From Flavimaribacter sediminis (lineage in GTDB: Bacteria; Pseudomonadota; Alphaproteobacteria; Rhizobiales; Rhizobiaceae): a stretch of 64,000 bases of DNA. Below, piece by piece: positions 1 to 8,229 of this stretch. Made by a program: the position numbers and the translations under genes. Within the stretch, counting starts at the first letter, position 1; the number at the start of each line of letters is the position of its first letter. The notes beneath the pieces were generated by a model. That model saw only the letters and a program-made list of their open reading frames with translations. It was not told the DNA's origin and searched no databases. The stretch is taken from assembly GCF_019492055.1 (NCBI RefSeq), contig NZ_JAICBX010000005.1, positions 425,405 through 489,404 of the forward strand, read 5' to 3'.

Positions 1-54
1 CTTCGCGCTTTAACTGTCTGACGCCGACGCCATTCATGAAGTCCCCGCACCGGT

Positions 55-1005
55 TCAGGCGCCCCAGACGATCGCCTGCTCGTGACGCTTGATCAGTTGG
101 CCGAGATCCGCGAAGGCTTCGGCGATATGGCCTGCAAAGGCGTCGACCGCCGGAATGCGCGGCGCCGCTGACAGGCGAAGCAGCCCGAGGGAGCGGTCGG
201 GATGCGGGATATTGATCGGAAGCGCCGTGATCTGGCCCTCCTTGCGAAAGGCGAAGACGACACTGTGCGGCAGAACGGTCAACGCGTTTGACGCCGTCAT
301 GTAATTGAGCACACTGGCGAGCGAACCACCTGAAAAGCGGATTTTTATCTCCGCGACGCCCAGGGAATGCAGAATGGAGCGCAGGTCGGCCAGAAGCGGA
401 CTTCCCGGCGGCGGCGCGATCCACGGATACTCAAGCAGATCGCCGGAGGTCGGTTTGCGCTTGATCAGAAGCGGATGCGTCGACGAGCACGCGACGACGT
501 TCCTGCCGGGCAGAATTTCACTGAATTCAAGCCCCGAACCCTCGTCCAGAACATCGACCGGACAGACCGCGACGTCGATCCGGCCGGACTGGAGCAAAGC
601 CCTCAGCTCCGTGAGATAGCCGTAGGACTGTTCGACGCTGATGTCCGGATAGCGGTCCTGGAAGCCGGCGATCATGCGCGCGATCAGGCCATCCATGAAG
701 AACGGACTGCCGCCCACTCGCACTACGCCGCTCGTTCCTCTGCGAAAACTGTCGATGACTTCGGAGGCTGCGCGCGACGCCGACAGGATGATCTGGCCGT
801 GCTCCGCCAGCGCCTTGCCGAGTTGCGTCGGTACAAGCGGCCTCTTTCCCCGCACGAAAAGCGGTTCGCCAAGCCGTTTTTCCAGTTGCGAGAGCGTGCG
901 GGATATCGCCGGCTGCGAGATGCCGAGAGCCGCTGCGCCCTCCGTCACGCCGCCCGCCTGCACGACGGCCGCCAGTTGCACGAGGTGTCTTTCATCCAGC
1001 TTCAT
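55..1005 (-). CDS. LysR-family transcriptional regulator
   Basis: 316-residue LysR-type regulator, the usual family length. The N-terminal winged helix-turn-helix lies at about residues 5-65 (GVTEGAAALGISQPAISRTL) and is followed by a periplasmic-binding-protein-like effector domain to the C-terminus. It is divergent from the intradiol dioxygenase gene with 100 bp between start codons, the classic arrangement for a LysR activator of an aromatic catabolic operon. A perfect T-N11-A dyad covers its own start codon, which suggests autorepression. The effector is unknown; a ring-cleavage intermediate of the adjacent pathway is an inference from position only. Confidence 0.93.
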   Translation of the reverse strand: MKLDERHLVQLAAVVQAGGVTEGAAALGISQPAISRTLSQLEKRLGEPLFVRGKRPLVPTQLGKALAEHGQIILSASRAASEVIDSFRRGTSGVVRVGGSPFFMDGLIARMIAGFQDRYPDISVEQSYGYLTELRALLQSGRIDVAVCPVDVLDEGSGLEFSEILPGRNVVACSSTHPLLIKRKPTSGDLLEYPWIAPPPGSPLLADLRSILHSLGVAEIKIRFSGGSLASVLNYMTASNALTVLPHSVVFAFRKEGQITALPINIPHPDRSLGLLRLSAAPRIPAVDAFAGHIAEAFADLGQLIKRHEQAIVWGA

Positions 1006-1018
1006 AACAGATTGTTAT
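1004..1018. promoter_or_regulatory. LysR-type operator (T-N11-A dyad)
   Basis: ATAACA-GAT-TGTTAT is a perfect 6-bp inverted repeat containing the T-N11-A core (T1005, A1017) typical of LysR-family binding sites. It overlaps the start codon of the lysR gene (complement of 1003-1005) and lies about 90 bp upstream of the dioxygenase start, so it could serve autoregulation and activation of the divergent operon. The sequence match is direct; the function is inferred. Confidence 0.6.
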
Positions 1019-1105
1019 ATTAAGTCGGAAGAAAATCATAATCCAGATTGCATTCCGGCGATACAATCCGAACTGCATCACGCGTGACCAACGCACGGAG
1101 GAGTG

Positions 1106-1972
1106 ATGAGGCCGGTGTCGGACAATCTCGATTTCAACGAACGGAACGCATCGGCCGTGATTTCCGGCCGGCTGCGTCCCGAAAACGACCGGCTGGGCGT
1201 CGCCGTGTCGGGGATCGTTTCGCATATCCACGCGCTTGTCAGCGAGTTGCGGCCCTCCCGCGAAGAATTGCGCGAAATCGTCGCGTTCCTGACGGATGTC
1301 GGCCACGCCACGGAAGATCATCGGCAGGAATGGGTTCTTCTGTTCGACGTTCTCGGCGTTTCCACGCTCGTCGAAACCATGAACAGCGTTCGTCCGGCGG
1401 GCGCTACGTCCAATACGCCGCGTGGCCCCTTCTACAGGGCGGACGCGCCGATACTGCCGCGCGGCGCCTCCATATCGCTCGACGCCAGGGGCGAACCGCT
1501 GACTGTTCACGGTCGCGTCACCGATCTTGACGGAAATCCTCTCGCCGGCGCCCTTCTGGAGGTCTGGCAGCCCAATGCAGACGGAATATTCGAGAACCAG
1601 CAACCGGATTTGCAGCCGGAATTCAATTTGCGCGGCAAGTTCGTCTGCGACGACGACGGCGGCTTCATATTCAGGACGGTCAAGCCGGGCGGTTACAACA
1701 TTCCCTGTGATGGTCCGGTCGGCAGGCTCCTGCAAAGGCTGGACTATCCGTTGACCCGACCCGCGCACTTGCATTTCCGAATATCCGCACAAGGATATCA
1801 GACCCTGGTCACCCAGATCTTCGACGCGGATGATCCTTCTCTCACGCAAGACGCCATTCTTGGCGTGCGGCGCGATCTTGTGGGAGAATTCCGCAAATCC
1901 GGCGCCGGCGAATGGGAACTGGCGTATTCCTTCGTCATGGCCACCGACAAAACACAGGAGCAGGCATCGTGA
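1106..1972 (+). CDS. intradiol ring-cleavage dioxygenase, divergent, with Phe at one iron-ligand position
   Basis: 288-residue member of the catechol/hydroxyquinol 1,2-dioxygenase family: N-terminal helical dimerisation domain to about residue 100, then the beta-sandwich dioxygenase domain. I chose the ATG at 1106 over the GTG at 1103 because the ribosome-binding site GGAGGAG (1097-1103) overlaps the GTG. Aligned by motif with its paralogue at 3066, the ligands Y197 (in GGYNIP), H221 and H223 (in RPAHLHF) are kept. The first Tyr ligand (GFYDVQ in the paralogue) is F162 here (GIFENQ). It overlaps the next gene by 3 bases. It may have altered or no activity, or serve as a partner subunit; the family assignment is firm, the activity is not. 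Confidence 0.88.
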   Translation: MRPVSDNLDFNERNASAVISGRLRPENDRLGVAVSGIVSHIHALVSELRPSREELREIVAFLTDVGHATEDHRQEWVLLFDVLGVSTLVETMNSVRPAGATSNTPRGPFYRADAPILPRGASISLDARGEPLTVHGRVTDLDGNPLAGALLEVWQPNADGIFENQQPDLQPEFNLRGKFVCDDDGGFIFRTVKPGGYNIPCDGPVGRLLQRLDYPLTRPAHLHFRISAQGYQTLVTQIFDADDPSLTQDAILGVRRDLVGEFRKSGAGEWELAYSFVMATDKTQEQAS

Positions 1973-3036
1973 AGCTTCCCGATTCTTTCGTATTCCCCGG
2001 CATTACCTCCCGCGTGGTTTTCGGCGCAGGGTCGCTCGCAAGAACCGGAGAGGAAATCGAGAGACTGGGCAGCAAAAGCGCGCTGGTTCTGTCGACGCCA
2101 CAGCAGGAGGAGCAGGCGCGAGACCTGTCGGACAAGCTCGGATTCCTTGGCGCCGGCGTGTTTTCCGGCGCGGCGATGCATACGCCGGTCTCCGTCACAG
2201 AAGCCGCCCTCGAGGCCTTCAGAACATCCGGCGCGGATTGCGTCGTCTCGCTCGGCGGCGGATCGACGACTGGCCTCGGCAAGGCGATCGCCACTCGCAC
2301 CGGAGCAGACCAGGTGGTCATCCCCACGACCTATGCCGGTTCTGAAATGACCGACATCCTCGGCGAAACGCAAGGTGGACGAAAGACGACCCGGCGCGAC
2401 CCGTCTATCCTGCCGGAGACGGTGATTTACGACATCGATCTGACATTGTCCCTCCCTGTCGCCATGAGCGTGACGTCGGGTCTGAACGCAGTCGCCCATT
2501 CCGCGGAAGGGCTTTACGCCTCGAACCGCAACCCGGTGATCAGCCTGCTCGCCGTCGAATCCATCCGCGCATTCAGCCAGGCGCTTCCCGCGATCGTTGA
2601 AAAGCCGCAGGATCCTGAAGCCAGAAAGCTGGCGCAATATGCGGCCTGGCTGTCCGGGATCGTGCTTGGCGGCGTCGCCATGGCGCTGCATCACAAGATC
2701 TGCCACACGCTCGGCGGAACCTTCGATACCCCGCATGCGGAAACGCATGCGATCATGCTGCCGCACACCATCGCCTACAACGCCGTCGCCGCGCCTGGAC
2801 TGCTGCAGCCGCTTCAGGACATCTTCGGCATGAAGCCCGGCCAGGGCCTGTACGATCTCGCAAAGCGAATCGAAGCGCCGACGCGGCTTGTTGATCTTGG
2901 CCTGACCGAGGCCGATCTGGACAAGGCGGCCGACATCGCCGTCGAAAACCCTTACGAAAACCCGCGCCCCGTCGAACGCGAAGCCATCCGGCAGTTGCTG
3001 CAGGACGCCTTCGACGGCCGCGAACCTTCAAATTGA
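1969..3036 (+). CDS. macA: maleylacetate reductase (iron-type alcohol dehydrogenase family)
   Basis: 355 residues from a GTG start that overlaps the stop of the preceding gene (GTGA), with AGGAG at 1956-1960; an earlier in-frame ATG at 1912 lies inside the dioxygenase gene and lacks support. The N-terminal Rossmann-like domain contains a GGGS motif (SLGGGSTTGLGKA), and the C-terminal helical domain has the His-rich metal-site region (ALHHKICHTLGGTFDTPHAETH) typical of maleylacetate reductases. It reduces maleylacetate to 3-oxoadipate with NAD(P)H, the step after hydroxyquinol ring cleavage, which fits its place between two intradiol dioxygenase genes. It is presumably co-transcribed with both. 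Confidence 0.93.
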   Translation: MKLPDSFVFPGITSRVVFGAGSLARTGEEIERLGSKSALVLSTPQQEEQARDLSDKLGFLGAGVFSGAAMHTPVSVTEAALEAFRTSGADCVVSLGGGSTTGLGKAIATRTGADQVVIPTTYAGSEMTDILGETQGGRKTTRRDPSILPETVIYDIDLTLSLPVAMSVTSGLNAVAHSAEGLYASNRNPVISLLAVESIRAFSQALPAIVEKPQDPEARKLAQYAAWLSGIVLGGVAMALHHKICHTLGGTFDTPHAETHAIMLPHTIAYNAVAAPGLLQPLQDIFGMKPGQGLYDLAKRIEAPTRLVDLGLTEADLDKAADIAVENPYENPRPVEREAIRQLLQDAFDGREPSN

Positions 3037-3065
3037 CAAGACATAAAATACGCCGGGAGAGAAAA

Positions 3066-3953
3066 ATGGATACGCAGGAACAGGGATACTTCACTGAGGA
3101 AGACTCCGTCGAGGTCGTTACAATACGAAACGCGAAGGCGGAGGACGAACGACTGAAATTCATCATGGAAGTCGTCACCCGAAAGCTGCATGAGGCCGTC
3201 AAGGAGATCGAGCCGACCCAGGACGAGTGGTTCAAGGCGATCATGTTCCTCACCCAAACCGGCCATATGTGCAACGAATGGCGTCAGGAATTCATTCTGC
3301 TGTCGGACATTCTCGGCGTCTCGATGCTGGTCGACGCGATCAACAACAGAAAACCTTCCGGCGCCTCGGAATCAACCGTGCTCGGCCCCTTTCACGTCGA
3401 GGGAGCGCCGGAACTCGAAATGGGCGCGAATATCTGTCTTGACCAGAAAGGCGAGGACATGGTGGTCAGCGGCCGCATTCTCGACACCGCGGGCGAGCCG
3501 ATCGCCGATGCGGTGATCGATGTCTGGCAGGCCAATGACGAAGGCTTCTACGACGTGCAGCAGAAGGGCATCCAGCCGGATTTCAACCTGCGCGGCGTCT
3601 TCAGGACCGGCCCGGACGGTCGCTACTGGTTCCGCGCCGTCAAGCCTAAATTCTATCCCATTCCGGATGACGGCCCGGTCGGAAAATTGCTCGGCGCCCT
3701 TGGCCGCCACCCCTACCGACCGGCGCATCTGCACTACATCATCAACTGCGAAGGGTTCGAGACACTGACCACCCACATCTTCGATCCCGATGATCGGTAC
3801 ATCAATTCCGACGCCGTGTTCGGAGTGAAGAAAAGCCTGCTCGCGGAGTTCAAATGGATCGAGGATGCGGCGCGCTCGAAGGAACTGGACTTCGACAACG
3901 GTTTCTGGGAGGTCGAACACGACTTCGTGCTGGCGAGAACCAGCGGCGCGTGA
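3066..3953 (+). CDS. hydroxyquinol 1,2-dioxygenase
   Basis: 295 residues from the ATG at 3066, which has a GGGAGAG ribosome-binding site (3055-3060); an upstream in-frame start at 3033 would overlap macA. The N-terminus (YFTEEDSVEVVTIRNA) and the overall length are typical of hydroxyquinol 1,2-dioxygenases. All four Fe(III) ligands are visible: Y162 (GFYDVQ), Y197 (KFYPIPDD), H221 and H223 (RPAHLHY). The predicted reaction is intradiol cleavage of 1,2,4-trihydroxybenzene to maleylacetate, feeding macA 29 bp upstream. This copy is the canonical one of the pair. The true substrate could be another trihydroxylated ring. Confidence 0.92.
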   Translation: MDTQEQGYFTEEDSVEVVTIRNAKAEDERLKFIMEVVTRKLHEAVKEIEPTQDEWFKAIMFLTQTGHMCNEWRQEFILLSDILGVSMLVDAINNRKPSGASESTVLGPFHVEGAPELEMGANICLDQKGEDMVVSGRILDTAGEPIADAVIDVWQANDEGFYDVQQKGIQPDFNLRGVFRTGPDGRYWFRAVKPKFYPIPDDGPVGKLLGALGRHPYRPAHLHYIINCEGFETLTTHIFDPDDRYINSDAVFGVKKSLLAEFKWIEDAARSKELDFDNGFWEVEHDFVLARTSGA

Positions 3954-3954
3954 T

Positions 3955-3988
3955 TCTCCGGGCGTCGGAAAATCTCTGGCGCCGGAGA
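3955..3988 (+). terminator. weak hairpin after the dioxygenase operon
   Basis: TCTCCGG (3955-3961) pairs with CCGGAGA (3982-3988) across a 20-base loop, directly after the stop codon of the hydroxyquinol dioxygenase. No U-run follows, so an intrinsic terminator is doubtful. It may be an mRNA-end hairpin. Confidence 0.25.
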
Positions 3989-4085
3989 CGGTGGATATAT
4001 TATCAGAGTAGAAGCCGATTGATCGCCCGGAAGTCAGGTCAGGACAACAGCTCTCTATGCCATATGCGAGGATGATCCCGGTAAG

Positions 4086-5186
4086 ATGAAGGACGTCGAC
4101 GTCGATATCGTCGTCGTGGGAGCCGGCGTCGTCGGACTTGCCGTGGCGCGTAGCCTGGCTTTGAGCGGACTTGACGTCATTGTTCTGGAAGCCGCCGGCG
4201 CAATCGGAACGGAAACGTCCAGCCGCAACAGCGAGGTCATTCATGCAGGCCTCTACTATCGCCAGCATTCCATGAAGGCCGCGCTCTGCGTGAGGGGACG
4301 CAACCAGCTCTATCGCTATTGTGAACAGCGCGGCGTCGAACACAAACGAATCGGCAAGCTTGTGGTCGCGACGAGGGAGAGCGAACGGGCCGCTCTGGAG
4401 GAGATTGCGGGCAACGCCGCGCGCAACGGAGTCGATGACCTCGAGATACTGGACGCCGCCGCCGTCCGCCGCATCGAGCCCGAATTGAACGCCTGCGCGG
4501 CGCTGTTTTCGCCCAGCACCGGCATCATCGACACGCACGGATACATGCTGTCGCTGCAGGGCGAGGCGGAAGACCATCACGCCGTCATCTCATTCCATTC
4601 GCCGGTTCTGTCCGGCAGGACGGACGGCAACGCCGTCGAACTGGACGTCGGAGGAGCGGAGCCCTCGACAATCGTCTGCCGCGTTCTCGTCAACGCGGCG
4701 GGTCTGGGCGCAGCCAGGGTCGCGGGAAGCATCGAAGGGGCGAATTGCGCCATTCCGGAAATGCGCTATGCAAAAGGCAACTATTTTGGCCTGACGGGCA
4801 AGGCGCCATTCTCGCACCTCATTTACCCCGTTCCCGAGCCAGGCGGTCTCGGCGTTCACCTGACGCTCGATCTTGGACAACGCGTCCGCTTCGGTCCGGA
4901 CGTGGAATGGCTCGACGGCCCTGACATCGACTATTCGGTCGACGAAAAGCGCAGGGAGCCATTCTATGACGCCATTCGCAAATACTGGCCGGGTCTGCCC
5001 GACGGCGCCCTCTACGCCGACTATTGTGGCATTCGCCCCAAAGCCATGACGGACGGCGTCGCCGATTTCGTTATCGACGACCGAGCCGGCGCCGTCATTA
5101 ACCTGTTCGGCGTCGAGTCGCCCGGTTTGACTGCGTCACTGGCTCTCGCCGACGAGGTGCTGGTCCGCGTTCAGAAGGCGATCTAG
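4086..5186 (+). CDS. FAD-dependent oxidoreductase, L-2-hydroxyglutarate oxidase-like
   Basis: 366 residues. The N-terminus carries the FAD-binding Rossmann motif (VVVGAGVVGLAVARSLA, residues 9-25) followed by an E at the end of the second strand (VIVLEAA). The segment after it (GTETSSRNSEVIHAGLYY) is characteristic of the DAO-type family that includes L-2-hydroxyglutarate dehydrogenase/oxidase LhgO. The C-terminal GVESPGLTASLALA segment also fits this family. It follows the hydroxyquinol operon by 132 bp in the same direction. A role in oxidising a 2-hydroxyacid from the same catabolic block is possible, but the substrate cannot be read from the sequence. Confidence 0.8.
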   Translation: MKDVDVDIVVVGAGVVGLAVARSLALSGLDVIVLEAAGAIGTETSSRNSEVIHAGLYYRQHSMKAALCVRGRNQLYRYCEQRGVEHKRIGKLVVATRESERAALEEIAGNAARNGVDDLEILDAAAVRRIEPELNACAALFSPSTGIIDTHGYMLSLQGEAEDHHAVISFHSPVLSGRTDGNAVELDVGGAEPSTIVCRVLVNAAGLGAARVAGSIEGANCAIPEMRYAKGNYFGLTGKAPFSHLIYPVPEPGGLGVHLTLDLGQRVRFGPDVEWLDGPDIDYSVDEKRREPFYDAIRKYWPGLPDGALYADYCGIRPKAMTDGVADFVIDDRAGAVINLFGVESPGLTASLALADEVLVRVQKAI

Positions 5187-5242
5187 GATCGATACATACG
5201 CAGCAGTCTTGACAGCCGCATGTACAGGTCACTATCGTATTT

Positions 5243-5260
5243 GTTACGTTATAACATTGT
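5243..5260. promoter_or_regulatory. Zur-box-like operator
   Basis: GTTACGTTATAACATTGT is centred on the palindrome GTTATAAC and resembles the alphaproteobacterial zinc-uptake-regulator box (consensus around ATGTTATAACAT). It ends 13 bp before the ATG at 5274 of a COG0523 GTPase, a family commonly controlled by Zur. An in-frame ATG at 5220 would put this box inside the coding sequence, which argues for the 5274 start. The match is by eye. Confidence 0.65.
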
Positions 5261-5273
5261 ATATGGATGGATC

Positions 5274-6503
5274 ATGCAGCAATCCCAGTCTGTCAGCAAC
5301 CTGTTGCCTGTCACCGTGCTTTCAGGCTTTCTCGGATCGGGCAAAACGACACTTTTGAACCACGTATTGAACAACCGCGCCGGCAAGCGCGTCGCGGTTA
5401 TCGTCAACGACATGAGCGAGGTCAATATCGACGCCGATCTCGTGCGCGACGGCGGAGCGGACCTGTCCCGCACGGACGAAAAACTGGTCGAAATGACCAA
5501 TGGATGCATTTGCTGCACCTTGCGCGACGACCTGCTGGTCGAGGTCCGCAGGCTCAGCGAGGAAGGCAAGTTCGACTATCTGCTGATCGAAGGAACCGGC
5601 ATTGCCGAGCCGCTCCCGGTCGCCAGCACGTTTTCGTTTCGCGACGAAAACGGGCAAAGCCTGTCCGATATCGCTAGGCTGGACACCATGGTGACCGTGG
5701 TCGACGCCGTGAACCTGCTGCGGGAATACGGCTCGAACGAATTCCTGCGCGATCGTGGCGAAACAGCCGGTGAGGACGACAATCGCACGCTCATAGACCT
5801 GCATGTCGAGCAGATCGAATTCGCCGATGTCGTGGTCATCAACAAGAAGTCCGATGTTTCGCCCGAGCAGCTCGCCAACGTTCGCAAGGTCGTCAAATCG
5901 CTGAACGCCGACGCGCGGATCATCGAGACCGACTTCGGACACGTCGCGCTTGATGATGTCCTCGACACAGGCCTCTACAGCGAAGCGAAATCGGAAATGC
6001 ATCCGCTTTGGGCGAAAGAGCTTTACGGTTTTGCGGATCACGTCCCGGAAACCGAGGAATATGGCATCGGCAGTTTCGTCTACCGGGCGCGCAAGCCGTT
6101 TCATCCCGAACGCTTCAGCAACTTCATCGGCGCGACCTGGCCGGGCCTGATCCGCGCAAAAGGACATTTCTGGCTGGCGACGCGTCCGGATTGGGTTGGC
6201 GAGTTTTCCCTCGCCGGAGCCCTCGCCCGCGTCACGCCCATGGGGCGCTGGTGGAGCGCGACGCCGACATCGCGCTGGCCGGATCACCCGGAATGGCGGG
6301 ACATGATTCGCCGCAACTGGGACGACACCTGGGGAGATCGCCGCCAGGAAATTGTTTTCATCGGAACGGGCATGGACGAGGCGTCTATCCGCGCCGAACT
6401 CGATCGCTGCCTTGTCGAGGACGAGATCGAGGAGTTCGATCCAACCGCCTTTCGTGACCTGCCGGATCCGTTTCCGCGCTGGGGCGTTTCGAACGCAGCC
6501 TGA
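5274..6503 (+). CDS. COG0523 (CobW/ZigA-type) GTP-binding metallochaperone
   Basis: 409 residues from the ATG at 5274. The Walker A motif GFLGSGKTT is at residues 18-26, and the conserved metal-binding CxCC ([11 protein letters not shown]) has its cysteines at residues 78, 80 and 81. A C-terminal CobW domain follows (about 270-400; [16 protein letters not shown]). Such GTPases insert or traffic metals, often zinc under zinc starvation. The Zur-box-like site directly upstream supports that, so it is probably a zinc-limitation gene sitting within the catabolic block. It could instead serve one of the neighbouring metalloenzymes, but those shown here use iron or are metal-free. The family call is firm. 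Confidence 0.88.
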   Translation: MQQSQSVSNLLPVTVLSGFLGSGKTTLLNHVLNNRAGKRVAVIVNDMSEVNIDADLVRDGGADLSRTDEKLVEMTNGCICCTLRDDLLVEVRRLSEEGKFDYLLIEGTGIAEPLPVASTFSFRDENGQSLSDIARLDTMVTVVDAVNLLREYGSNEFLRDRGETAGEDDNRTLIDLHVEQIEFADVVVINKKSDVSPEQLANVRKVVKSLNADARIIETDFGHVALDDVLDTGLYSEAKSEMHPLWAKELYGFADHVPETEEYGIGSFVYRARKPFHPERFSNFIGATWPGLIRAKGHFWLATRPDWVGEFSLAGALARVTPMGRWWSATPTSRWPDHPEWRDMIRRNWDDTWGDRRQEIVFIGTGMDEASIRAELDRCLVEDEIEEFDPTAFRDLPDPFPRWGVSNAA

Positions 6504-6575
6504 TAGTCAACGGCGCTTCTCCCGATCTCGCCCACAGCCGCGCCGACCAGGCGCGCAAGACCCATCTGCGCTATA

Positions 6576-6604
6576 TTGACACCGCGGATGTGATTTGTGT
6601 TAAA
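6576..6604 (+). promoter_or_regulatory. possible sigma-70 promoter of the thiolase/DUF35 pair
   Basis: TTGACA at 6576-6581 is a perfect -35 hexamer, 17 bp before a poor -10 (GTTAAA, 6599-6604). It lies 35 bp before the thiolase-like start codon in an otherwise unassigned gap (6504-6638). Weak evidence, because the -10 matches at only three positions. Confidence 0.3.
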
Positions 6605-6638
6605 GCGGCGAGCGGCAATCCAATCGGGAGGAGAATGA

Positions 6639-7820
6639 ATGAGCCTCAAGGGCCAGGCCTACATCGTGGGCGCCTATGAACACCCCACGCGCAAAGCGGT
6701 GGACAGATCGGTCGCGCAGCTTCACGCCGATGTCGCAATAGGCGCGCTGGAAGACGCCGGGCTCAGTCTCTCGGATGTCGACGGATATTTCTGCGCGGGC
6801 GACATCACCGGATGGTCGGCGCCAGGCACGGGCCCCTTCTCTATCGTCGAGTATATGGGCCTCAATCTGCGCCACCTGGATTCAACCGAAAGCTGGGGCT
6901 CGGCCTACGTCAATCACGTGTCGCATGCCGTGCAGGCCATTGCGGCCGGCAAATGCCGCGTGGCCCTCATCACTCTGGCCGGGCGTCCCCGCGCCGAGGC
7001 GACGCGTCCGGATCTGAGCCAGGGAAGCGCCAACGACACGACGGAGTCGCCCTTCGAGTCGCCGTACCGCCCGGTGGTGACGAACATGTACGGCATGGTG
7101 GCCAAACGCCACATGTACGAATACGGCACCACTTCGGAACAATTGGCCTGGGTGAAGGTCGCCGCCTCCCACCACGCCCAGCACAATCCGCACGCCATGC
7201 TGCGCAACGTGGTGACCGTCGAAGACGTCATCAACTCCCCCATGATCACCGATCCGCTGCACCGGCTGGACTGCTGTGTGGTGTCGGACGGCGGCGGCGC
7301 GCTCGTGGTCGTGCACCCCGATGTCGCAAAGAGCCTCAAGCGCCCGCTGGTCACGCCGATCGGCACGGGATTCTCCGTCAGACAACTCAATGGCGGCTAT
7401 TTTGATATTCTGGAATCGGGCGGCGTCAAATCCGGAGCTGAAGCCTTCGACGAAGCCGGCGTAACTCCGGACGACATCCAGTACGCGTCGCTCTACGACA
7501 GCTTCACCATAACAGTCATGGTGCAACTGGAAAATCTCGGCTTCTGCAAGCCGGGCGAAAGCGGGAAATTCGTATCTGACGGCGGCCTGATCTCCGGGGT
7601 CGGCAAGTTGCCCGTGAACACGGACGGCGGCGGTCTGTGCAGCAATCACCCCGCCAACCGCGGCGGCATGACGAAGATTATCGAGGCGGTGCGGCAATTG
7701 CGCGGCGAGGCCCACCCGGCCGTTCAGGTTCGCGACTGCGCCCTTGCGCTCGCCCATGGCACCGGAGGCCAACTCGGCGGGCGCCACGGCGCCTCGACGC
7801 TTATACTGGAACGGGAGTGA
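6639..7820 (+). CDS. thiolase-like protein without the nucleophilic cysteine
   Basis: 393 residues, preceded by GGGAGGAG. The whole chain has the thiolase fold of the acetyl-CoA acetyltransferase/lipid-transfer (SCP2-thiolase) group: AYIVGAYEHPTRKA at the N-terminus, NHPANRGG and a C-terminal AHGTGGQLGG where true thiolases have CxGGG. At the usual nucleophile position the sequence is ESWGSAYVNH, with no Cys. Such Cys-less thiolase homologues work with a DUF35 partner and in known cases act as (retro)aldolases on CoA thioesters, for example in sterol side-chain degradation. A DUF35 gene follows 5 bp downstream, so a heteromeric complex is likely. The substrate is unknown. Confidence 0.85.
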   Translation: MSLKGQAYIVGAYEHPTRKAVDRSVAQLHADVAIGALEDAGLSLSDVDGYFCAGDITGWSAPGTGPFSIVEYMGLNLRHLDSTESWGSAYVNHVSHAVQAIAAGKCRVALITLAGRPRAEATRPDLSQGSANDTTESPFESPYRPVVTNMYGMVAKRHMYEYGTTSEQLAWVKVAASHHAQHNPHAMLRNVVTVEDVINSPMITDPLHRLDCCVVSDGGGALVVVHPDVAKSLKRPLVTPIGTGFSVRQLNGGYFDILESGGVKSGAEAFDEAGVTPDDIQYASLYDSFTITVMVQLENLGFCKPGESGKFVSDGGLISGVGKLPVNTDGGGLCSNHPANRGGMTKIIEAVRQLRGEAHPAVQVRDCALALAHGTGGQLGGRHGASTLILERE

Positions 7821-7825
7821 GCAGG

Positions 7826-8197
7826 ATGACGGCCGAAGCAAGTCCGGCGGACGAAATCGCCATGTTCTTTGAAGGCGCAGAGCGCGGCGCGCTGATGCTC
7901 AAGCGCTGCATCGACACCGGCAAGGCGTTTCATTATCCCCGCGAGCGCAGCCCCTTCACCGGCGGGAAGACGGAATGGTTCGAGGCAACCGGCAAGGGAT
8001 CCATCTATTCTTGCTCCCTGTCCCACCGCGCCGATCCGCCCTACTGTCTCGCCTATGTAAAGCTCGACGAGGGGCCGATCATGATGACGAATATCGTTGC
8101 CGATGACCTGACGGCCGTCGCAATCGGCCAGCGCGTTCAGGTGACGTTTCAGCAAGGGCCGGACGGGCGGCAAATACCGTTCTTTACGCCGGAGTAG
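7826..8197 (+). CDS. DUF35 OB-fold protein, partner of the thiolase-like protein
   Basis: 123 residues from the ATG at 7826, five bases after the thiolase stop and preceded by GCAGG. The arrangement is the DUF35 one: an N-terminal segment where a rubredoxin-like zinc ribbon normally lies, then an OB fold (GSIYSCSLSHRADPPYCLAYVKLDEGPIMMTNI in outline, ending GQRVQVTFQQGPDGRQIPFFTP). The ribbon is degenerate: only one Cys (LKRCIDTGK) remains of the usual four, so zinc is probably not bound there. It is expected to stabilise or complete the active site of the thiolase-like subunit. Longer reading-frame extension upstream would overlap the thiolase gene and is not credible. Confidence 0.85.
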   Translation: MTAEASPADEIAMFFEGAERGALMLKRCIDTGKAFHYPRERSPFTGGKTEWFEATGKGSIYSCSLSHRADPPYCLAYVKLDEGPIMMTNIVADDLTAVAIGQRVQVTFQQGPDGRQIPFFTPE

Positions 8198-8229
8198 ATA
8201 TCTTTGGCCTGACATTCTGTTCAGGAGCA

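Noticed and set aside
5220..5273. Upstream in-frame start for the COG0523 GTPase at 5220
   Set aside because: It would place the Zur-box-like operator inside the gene and add an N-terminus atypical for the family.
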